This document shows, piece after piece, positions 56,220 to 64,000 of a stretch of DNA of 64,000 nucleotides. Where the stretch lies: assembly GCA_021018995.1 (NCBI GenBank), contig CM037587.1, positions 62,098,104-62,162,103 on the forward strand, read 5' to 3'. The stretch's first letter is position 1; every line of letters begins with the position of its first letter. Below the pieces are notes generated by a model. That model made no database searches. It had not been told where the DNA came from and saw only the letters and a list, made by a program, of their open reading frames with translations. A program made the translations under genes and the position numbers. The stretch is from Chloranthus sessilifolius (Eukaryota > Streptophyta > Magnoliopsida > Chloranthales > Chloranthaceae).

Positions 56220-57025
56220 TTGGGGAAGAACAACAAGCTTCCATTGATTATCACCTCCTCTCTCACTAGTGAGCAGGAGGAGGAATTATTGAGTGTTCTC
56301 ACGAAGCACAAGAAAGCAATGGGGTGCACAATAGCTGATCTTGGAGGCATTGATGCCTCAGTTTGTATGCACATAATTCACCTGGATGAGGGTGAAAAAC
56401 TCTCAAGGGAGATGCAGAGGAAGCTTAATCTTCACATGCAGGAGGTGGTCCTCAAGGAGATAGTGAAACTATTGGATGCAAGGGTAATTTATCCCATTTC
56501 AGATTTAGAATAGGCGTCACCTATCCAGGTGGTACCTAAAAAGTAAGGCATAACAGTTATCACTACTGATTCTGGGGAGTTGATGCTAGCCAGGGAGACC
56601 ACTGGCTGGGGAGTTTGCATTAATTATAGGAAACTCAAATCCAAAACCAGGAAAGACCACTTCCCCCTCCCTTTCTTTGACCAAATTCTAGATAAGCTGG
56701 CTGGGAAGGCATTTTATTACTTTTTTGATGGATACTTAGGGTATAAGCAAATCCCTATTTATCCTCAATATTAAGAGAAAACTACTTTCACGTGTTCACG
56801 TGTCTCTTTGGTACCTTTGCTTACAGAAGGATGCTTTTTGGACTGTGCAATGCCCCAGCCACATTTCAGAGGTGCATGTATGTAATCTTTTCTGATATGA
56901 TTGACAAATTCCTGAAAATCTTCATGGATGATTTCTTAGTTTATGGGGATAGCTTTAGCCAGTGCCTGAGTAACTTTGACCTGGTTTTACAAAGATGTGA
57001 GGAGACCAATTTGGTCCTAAGCTGA
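56220..57025 (+). pseudogene. E4 reverse transcriptase
   Basis: Present are KHKKAMGCTIADLGGIDASVCMH (about 56310-56375), the LLDARVIYPISD segment, GWGVCINYRKLKSKTRKDHFPLPF, YYFFDGYLGYKQI (first Asp), RRMLFGLCNAPATFQ and KIFMDDFLVYGD (F-M-D-D intact, about 56917-56950). Stops occur near 56511, 56543 and 56773, and a small insertion near 56790 duplicates a cacgtgttc segment and shifts the frame. Close to E2 RT. Confidence 0.9.
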
Positions 57026-57796
57026 GAAAAGATTCACTTTATGGTGACACAAGGAATTATATTAGGCCATGTGGTCTCTCACAAAGGAATAGAGGTTAAC
57101 AAGGCTAAAGTGGACTTGATTTCACACCTGCCCCCACTTAGGATTGTCAAACAAATCAGATCATTTTTTGGACATGCTGGATTCTACAGGAGGTTCATTA
57201 AGGACTTCAACAAAATTTCAAAGCCATTATGTCTCCTACTTTGTCAGGATGTACCATTTGACTTCTTTGCTGAGTGCCTTGAGGCTTTTGAGGTCTTAAA
57301 AAAGTGTCTTACCACTGCTTCTATAATTCAGGCCCCAGATTACTCACTCCCCTTTGAGCTGATGTGTGATGCATCAGACTTGGCCATAGGTGTTGTCTTA
57401 GGACAGAGGAAAGTTAAGTTGCCTGCAGTGATCTATTATTCTAGCAAATCACTAGCTGAAGCTCAGCTCAACTACACCACTACTGAGAAGGAGCTACTAG
57501 CTGTTGTGTTTGATGTGGATAAGTTTAGACCCTACTTGCTTGGGTCTAAAATTATTGTTTTCACTGATCACTCAACCCTGAAATACCTATTGGCTAAGAA
57601 GGATGCCAAGCCAAGGTTAATCAGATGGATCCTCCTATTACAAGAGTTTGATCTTGAGATCAAGGATAAAAAGGGAGTTGAGAATGTGGTGGCTGACCTC
57701 CTCTCTAGAATTATTCTAGAAGAATGTGCAGCAGCACCTGTTACTGAGTTATTCCCTGATGAGCAGTTATTTATTGTGCAGTCTAGTATGCCCTAG
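57026..57796 (+). pseudogene. E4 RT connection and RNase H
   Basis: An open frame of 251 codons reads [61 protein letters not shown] (first acid), [13 protein letters not shown] (Glu), [17 protein letters not shown] (Asp) and [15 protein letters not shown]. All RNase H acids are kept. It ends at TAG 57794-57796, followed in frame by integrase. Confidence 0.92.
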
Positions 57797-59082
57797 TTTG
57801 CATACATTATCAATTTTCTTACTGTTGGTAGGATTCCCCCTCACTGGTCCAAGATGGACAAAGACTTGTTTTTCTCTCAGGTCAAACATTTTTTGTGGGA
57901 GGACCCATACCTATATAAGCACTGTGCAGACCAGGTTGTTAGGAGATGTGTACCTGTAAGTGAGTTTCACAACATTCTTTCTATGTGTCATGAGCAAGAC
58001 TGTGGAGGTCATTTTAGTGGCAAAAAGACTGCAGCAAAAGTGCTGCAATATAGTTTTTATTAGTCGTCTTTATTCAGAGAAGCATTTATATATTGCAAAG
58101 CCTATGAGAGATGTCAAAGTTTGGGGGGCATTTCCAAGAAATATTCTATGCCATTGCAACCCATCCTTGTGGTAGAATTTTTTGACATCTGGGGTATTGA
58201 TTTTATGGGCCCCTTTTCTCCATCTATGAGTTTTAACTTCATACTTGTGGCAGTGGACTATGTGTCCAAATGGGTGGAAGTCATTTCCACAAGGACCAAT
58301 GACCACGCAGTCGTCCTTAAATTTTAAAGGACAATATCTTCTCAAGATTTAGCACCCCAGAGCTATCATTAGTGATAGCAGGGAGTCATTTCTATAACAG
58401 ACCTCTTGGGAACCTCCCCAAAAAGTACTCTGTTACCCATAGAATTGTAACTCCCTACCACCAACAAACCAGTGGGCAAGTTGAAATTTTCAATAGGGAG
58501 ATCAAGCATATCTTGGAGAAGACTGCGAGGACTGATAGAAAGGATTCGGTACAAAAGTTGAATGATGCTTTGTGGGCTTATAGAATAGCCTATAAGACCC
58601 CTATTGGCATGTCTCCATTTAGGCTGGTTTATGACAAAGCCTACCACCTACCAGTGGAGTTAGAGCATAGATCCTATTGGGCTATCAAATCACTAAATTT
58701 TCATCTAACTATTGCTGGTTCTTATAGGAAATTATAGCTCATAGAGCTTGATGAACTGAGGCTAGAAGCCTATTCAAATGCCAAAATATATAAGGAGAAA
58801 TCAATGGCATTCTTTGACAAGAAGCTAATGAGGAGGGACTTCAGTGCTGGCACTAAGGTTTGGATTTTCAACTCCAAACTAAGATTTTTTCTAGGGAAGT
58901 TAAAATCTAGATGGGATGGACCTTACACTGTCATTCATGCCTCCCCATCTGGTAATGTTGAGATCTTGGATCCTATGTCTGGGAAGATCATGAAAGTGAA
59001 TGGGCAAAGGCTAAAAATTTATGTAGAAAATTCAGTGGAGCCTCCTCAGACCATTCACCTACATGAACCTCCCACTGCTTAG
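57797..59082 (+). pseudogene. E4 integrase
   Basis: HEQDCGGHFSGKK and YCKAYERCQ (HHCC zinc region, about 57990-58115), [15 protein letters not shown] (first Asp), WVEVISTRTNDH, then a frame break exactly around the second Asp (ISD then GSHFYN, about 58365-58400). [17 protein letters not shown] (Glu, about 58475-58525), [45 protein letters not shown] and [10 protein letters not shown] follow, ending at TAG 59080-59082. Stops lie at 58060, 58325 and 58735. Confidence 0.9.
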
Positions 59083-60354
59083 TGATTCATAGCTTTATAA
59101 CATATGCATCATATGAGTTGAAGGCTTTGTCTTATTTTGTGTTGCTTAGAAAATTTTCATTTATTGCTTTTAGGGTGATGATTTGCTTGTGCATTTGATT
59201 TTGTTTTATTCTATTTTGTTTTGAGTACATGTGCATATCTGTCATCTGAATTTGATGTTCATGTCTATTGCTGATGGTTGAGATGCTCTCATTATAAATA
59301 TCATGAATTTGATCTGAAAGATTGTCTTTAGAATTCTGAATTTTTTATGTTTAAATGTTGATAAAGGGTAACCAAATTGTCATGATGAAATGGAGTACAT
59401 GTCAAGGAGTTAATGCTGATGCACATTGAATTGGTGCATGATATTGTACAAGCACAGGCCAGGGCACAAGCTGAAAGAAAAAGTTAAGTGTCGCTTTCTT
59501 GCGAACTAAATGGCCTAAATTTTAAGCTCGCAAGCCACTTGTAGGCTTTCTCGCAGAGTACTAAAATAAGTTTTGTTCCTCGCGAGAGCATCACGAGCAA
59601 AAGACACCTGTTGAAGCCTAACGCTGAGCCTCGTGAGGCTCTATCCTGTCAGCAATAGGGAAGTGCACGAAAAATAGAATTCACACTTTTTTGTATTGCG
59701 CGAGAGCCTCGCGAGCTAACATTCTAGAGGCCACACCATTAATTACCTTGTGAAGTCCCTGATACTCCAAATGGATGTTCCTTGCGAAGATCACAAGCTA
59801 AGTTGTGTGAGAAATTCGAAACTGCTTCGAGCGCTTAGGCCCAAATTCAACTCTGTGAAGCACCTCGCAAGGCATATAAAGCTTCTAAATCTATTCTCAC
59901 GAGGCTTTGTTCTTCTCCATGACAGCACTTTTCACAAGGTTGGTTGTGTACTGCACGAGAATTGTACTTCGTGAGAACTTGGCGACAGCTTCGTGAGGCA
60001 CGGGATCATCCCTATGAACCCAGCGATTTCTCTATTCTTGCCATTTTATTTCTCTTTGCCCTAGCCTCCACTGTGCAAAATCAAGCTTCTGTCTCCCTTC
60101 TTTCTTCCCTACAGCCTAATCCACTCTACCTCATATAGTTTCCTCCTACCATTTAACTCCCCATCACCTCCTGGTCACTTTGAGCTAGGTTTGGGGGGAT
60201 TTGAACATCTGTGCAATATTTGAAGTGGAACCCTAGCTCTAGTTTGGTAAGATTTCTCACTCTCTCTCTGTTGGGTCGATTAGTTATTAATTAGGTGTTA
60301 AGTAGAAAAGAATTTAGGTGCTTTCGCATTTGTAAAGAGTGTATTACACAAGCA
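59083..60354. other. E4 integrase to extra ORF spacer
   Basis: About 1.3 kb without a supported ORF. Its second half (59486-60005) carries a block of the same CGCGA-type words as the LTR. The first half is T-rich. Confidence 0.6.
59486..60005. repeat. Second CTCGCGAG word block, downstream of E4 integrase
   Basis: About fifteen words (TCTTGCGAAC, GCTCGCAAG, CTCGCGAGAG, GCGCGAGAGCCTCGCGAG, CTTGTGAAG, CTCACGAGG, TTCGTGAGG) lie in about 520 bp, in the style and spacing of the LTR array at 52340-53095, though no longer block aligns. Confidence 0.83.
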
Positions 60355-63000
60355 ATGGCCAAAAGTTTAAAGTTCATAGACACGTTGGCTACCATGCTAA
60401 ACCCTCCAAATACCGGCAGCCCTGGGGTAACTCAAAAATCAACAAGGATTGCAGAGGCCTCCACAGTGGAGTCCTCTGAGATGCCTATTCAGATGGCTAA
60501 ACCCCAGATGGAGCAACCAGCTAAGAAGAGGGCCAGAGAGCACCTACATGCCAAAAGCCCTAAAAAATTTAAGAAGAAACAAAAAAAGGGTAAGACTATG
60601 GCCCATGAGATCCCTGAGGTTGACCCTGATGAGGAAGAAGATATTGAGTACCTCAGGGTCTCATCTGAATTTGTTGCTGCCATTATGCTGGAGGCTGAAA
60701 CAATTTTTGACAAAGTTTATTTTGAGAAGTTACCAGAGACATTAGCCTCCATTGCATACCTGACCAAGGCAAATCTACTACCCTTGTAGAGGCCCCCACT
60801 GTAACTAGTCTTCCCTAGACTAGTGCAGTTATTTTATCAGAATATCAGGCTCAAGACTAGGAATGATGGGAATCCAGCACTGCTGGTGTTGATTGACAAA
60901 TTCAAAATTCTCTTTAATCAAGTTGTCATAGTAGAAATACTTAGGATACCAGCCAAGTATACCCCTAAGTGTCGCTTGGGTCCCCCTTTAGAGGCCACCA
61001 TCCCAGAGATAGCTATGGAGCTGACTTGAGGGGTCACTGCGTCAGGGATATCAATCAGGAAGAGAGATATGCACCCCAACCTCAGATTTATAGATTGGAT
61101 GCTGAGCAAAAATATGTATTGCTCTGGACATGTGCAGAAGAAGAGGTCTCCTATTGCTGATGCACTCTATTCATTCCACATGAATCACTACATGGATGCT
61201 GCCAAATTAATTTTTGAAGGGATGACAGACATTGTTGTGTGCGCTTTCTTTCATATGTGCCAGCCATTACCTCACCATTCACCCCTTCACCTTCCATGCC
61301 AGCCACTACTCCCTCAACCCAAGCCTCACAACCTCTCATAGTCCCATTACCAACACCTCAGCCCATTCTACCAACTACCACAGCCACCTTAACCTCATTA
61401 CCCATACTTGTACCCTTACCTACTTACCCAACTCACCCTTGCCCACCTGTGAAGGCCACCTATCAAAAGAAAAGAAAATTAGCCCAAGCCCACACAAAAC
61501 TCCAACCCACCTATATATCCCAAACCATCCCAATTCCTGAAACCACAGCCATACCAGACCCAACCACTGAGCCTCCCATCCTTTAAATCCCTCCCAACTC
61601 TTCAGCTACCCCCTCTCAGCCCATTGACACATCCATACCTTTTGAAGTTATTACTTGTGCCCAAATCCCATTTCCACCTACCCATGACCAAATCCCTTTC
61701 TCAGAAGAGGGATACTCAGCCATGGTGTCCTCTATCATAGGGGATATCAACTATGAGTTTACCCCTCTCCCAGACTCCCCTCACCCTCCACATTTCCCCC
61801 CTCCTCCAGATTCACCATAGCCCCATCAATTTGCCCCTACACCTCCATTACCACAGCCCACCACCTTCACTCATGCACCCACTTCCCCATTTCAACCAAT
61901 TCTAACCACCACCCTTGATTTCCTACCATAAATCTTTAACCTATTACTCTCTATTCAAGCCCAAGTGTTGGCCGATACCCAAGCCCAATCATCAATTACA
62001 GCCAATCTGCAATCCATGAACTCCACCCTATAAAACCAAGCCTCAATCCAAACCAGCTTACAAGCCATCCAAGCCACCTTATCACTTTTCACCCATCCTA
62101 CCCAACAACCATTTGTCCCCTTACCTTCCCATTTGCCTACCCTACCCCATTCTATCCCTCCCCTAACCATAACAGAAACACCTGCTGTTGTTTCCCCCTT
62201 TGAACCTGTTCCCATTACCCCCCCCCCCTCCATAACCCTTAAAAATGCCGCCACCCAAACTGACCCTGAGGTGATAGACCTCATAATACCCTCTACTCCC
62301 ACCCCACCCATGCCACTACCCATCCCTCCATCATTACTAGCTGGCCCTTCCTTCAGTGCTGAGCAGCCCATATTACCAATCTCTTGCAACCCTAGACCTC
62401 CATACTACACCCTCTTCAAGTCATGAAGAAAAATGCTTACATCAAGAGGGATGTGGTAAGAGGAATGGCTGACCTCCGAGCATCAGTGAGACAGCTCCTC
62501 TTTGATAAACTCAAATCAATGCTACTGGCCAATAAGTTAGAGAAGAAGAGAATCAAGCAGGGTTGGAGGGAGATAATGATCTAATACAATCAAGAAAAGA
62601 ATAGGGCTGAGGGGATAGAGGATGTAATCAAGAATTACAAACAGACTTGGGATTAGCATAGGACAAAGCATATGACTATGGTGTGACTATTGCAGCATTG
62701 CAGAAAACCTTAACTGAAAATAGTGATCGGGAGTTAGCAGAAGCTGTTTTCAGACAATTAAACCCTAATGTACCTCACAAGGAAACAACCCCTAAAACCA
62801 AGGAGCCTAGCAAAGTCAAGCCTGGAATCAAAATCTAGGAACCTACTTCAAAGCCAAAGCCCACTCCCAAAAGGAAAAGCACCTACAAGCCAAGAAACAC
62901 TACTTCCAAAAGTTCACAGCTTGCTGCTGCTGCTTTGAAGAAAGAAAAGGGCAAAGGAATTCAAGAACCACCTGCTATAAAAGAGGATTCAGATGATTAG
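60355..63000 (+). pseudogene. E4 post-integrase extra ORF
   Basis: The ATG at 60355 opens a frame with a basic tract (KKRAREHLHAKSPKKFKKKQKKGK, a likely nuclear signal) and an acidic patch (DPDEEEDIEY). After a stop at 60787 and a shift come RLVQLFYQNI and PALLVLIDKFKILFNQ, the pattern often labelled putative plant transposon protein. From 61239 in another frame it is strongly Pro/Thr/Ser-rich with a coiled-coil (LLLSIQAQVLADTQAQSSITANLQSM, about 61935-62020). The C-terminus is Lys-rich (STYKPRNTTSKSSQLAAAALKKEKGKG), ending at TAG 62998-63000. Extra 3' ORFs are known in Athila; no function is established. There are many stops. Confidence 0.75.
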
Positions 63001-64000
63001 ATATGCATCTGTAGTTAGTTAGGATGTCTTTGCTTTATTTTTGTATAGTTCTTTTCTGTTACATTGTACAAATTTTACTGCATTAATGAAATTTCTTTTT
63101 GTTATGTTTAACTTTCTGTCTTCATATCTGCTTAGTTTATTTTAGTTATTTGTGTGCGCTTTCTTTAATGCTTTCACTTACTTTATTTTCTGTCTGCTAT
63201 TGTGTATGACCCCAGCTGCATATGTCCTTTTCATCTCTAAATCAGTGAGGACACTACTCCTCATAGGTTTGGGGGTGTGGTAAGGATTGATAATAATATA
63301 GTTAACATAAGTGCAACAGTCTTAACTAAGTGAGGAATAAATAGAATGAACTTCACCTAAGAAATGTTAAAAGTGAGGAAAGTTAAACATTGTTCAGACC
63401 TTTTTAATACTAAAATTATTTGAAAATCAATACTTCTATGAGGTGAACATCAAGAAATTTTCTATAAACAGTAGTTAGTGAACCAGTAAGGAGAGAAACA
63501 GGTGAAAGCATACCCCTTTGAGTTCAATGAAGACCATACTCATTGAGATTTGAGCCTGTAATTTTTTTTTTAGGAGTATCTGTGGTAACTTTTTTCTGTT
63601 CTAAGGAATAACTGAGTCAAGACCTTTTCACTAAAAGTTAGACACCCCAAGTTGAAGCTGTTTAACAGTAATCATGACACTAAGGAGAGGATCAAGGCCT
63701 TCATTTGGACAGTTTGAGCGTAAATGATCAAACCTGTGAAACTACCCTTGTGCACACACTTTTTGAGCCTTAAAACCCCATTTTTCTTCAACAAACACCA
63801 AAGTACTTGAACCTGAACCTCTTAACTTGATTCAGCCCTACCCTCACTCTATGAATTCAGAAGGTAAAGGAGAGGATGCTGAAGATAGGTGAGTAAAGTT
63901 TAACATTTGGTGAAAAGAGAAGAAGAGAGGAGGAGATCTGTAAATAACATTGTAGCAGTTGTAGATGTGTGGCAATCATCATTAAATATATATATATATA
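63001..64000 (+). other. E4 3' non-coding region
   Basis: T-rich then mixed non-coding sequence. A purine tract lies at 63265-63274, but the E4 LTR does not follow it within the window. The last bases are an AT repeat. Confidence 0.6.
63265..63274 (+). other. Polypurine-like tract in E4
   Basis: GGTTTGGGGG then TG resembles the E2 polypurine tract GGTTTGAGGGTG. However, the following bases TGGTAAGGATTG do not match the E4 LTR start TGTTATTCAC. It may be an internal second tract, or the LTR may have been replaced. Confidence 0.5.

Larger units (their letters stand above)
52002..64000 (+). mobile_element. E4: Athila-lineage retrotransposon, 3' end beyond the window
   Basis: It begins with a 1149-bp LTR (52002-53150), then primer site, gag, protease, RT, RNase H, integrase, a word-rich non-coding stretch and a long post-integrase ORF ending at 63000. 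The protease D-L-G-A turn, the primer site and the 3' ORF define Athila. Pol is closely similar to E2 pol. No 3' LTR is present before 64000. The element is inserted in the first visible exon of the antisense PMD gene (GTACC flanks the LTR on the left), so it came after that gene. Confidence 0.9.

Noticed and set aside
61232-61540. Ser/His/Pro-rich frame overlapping the E4 extra ORF
   Set aside because: Alternative frame of the Pro-rich segment; the frame starting at 61239 has the longer continuity to 62426.

Overview
This window looks like nuclear DNA from a flowering plant with a transposon-rich genome. It has no recognisable single-copy host gene. Nearly all of it belongs to Ty3/gypsy LTR retrotransposons of two plant lineages. 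Tat-type elements (two RNase H domains, TGTAGACACC LTR starts, TGGCGACT-type primer sites) alternate with Athila-type elements (D-L-G-A protease, aspartate-tRNA-like primer site, extra ORF after integrase). No species can be named from the sequence. All reading frames are broken, so every coding feature is a pseudogene.

Layout. 1-1555 is the end of an Athila-type LTR joined to a gag remnant. 1954-18349 is a structurally complete 16.4-kb Tat element (E1) with a perfect CATCC target duplication, a long leader, gag with a peptide repeat tract, protease plus G-patch, reverse transcriptase, two RNase H domains, integrase and a long 3' region. It sits in older sequence (1556-1953 and 18355-20108) that holds a degraded post-integrase ORF. 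20109-34911 is a minus-strand Athila element (E2) with both LTRs. Its gag is split by a 3.4-kb solo LTR (28899-32317) with a perfect CTCAC duplication. 34971 to at least 52001 is a second, more decayed Tat element (E3); its 3' LTR is not in the window. Downstream of its pol, on the opposite strand, lies a decayed multi-exon plant mobile domain (PMD) gene (48261-52001). 52002 to the window end is a plus-strand Athila element (E4) that interrupts this PMD gene. It has LTR, primer site, gag, protease, RT, RNase H, integrase and a long post-integrase ORF; its 3' LTR lies beyond the window.

How the parts work together. In intact relatives the LTR drives transcription, gag forms the particle, and protease, RT, RNase H and integrase copy and insert the element. 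Here several catalytic residues are lost: E1 protease D-N-R-F and RT YVDN, E3 protease D-T-R-A and integrase Glu to Lys, and the E2 protease and part of its integrase core are deleted. These are therefore fossils, dateable only by nesting order and LTR divergence.

The least expected signals are two. First, each LTR family carries its own short, CG-containing, palindromic or near-palindromic word in many copies. In three families the same word forms a second block in an internal non-coding region. Second, there is the intron-containing antisense PMD gene apparently carried by a retroelement.
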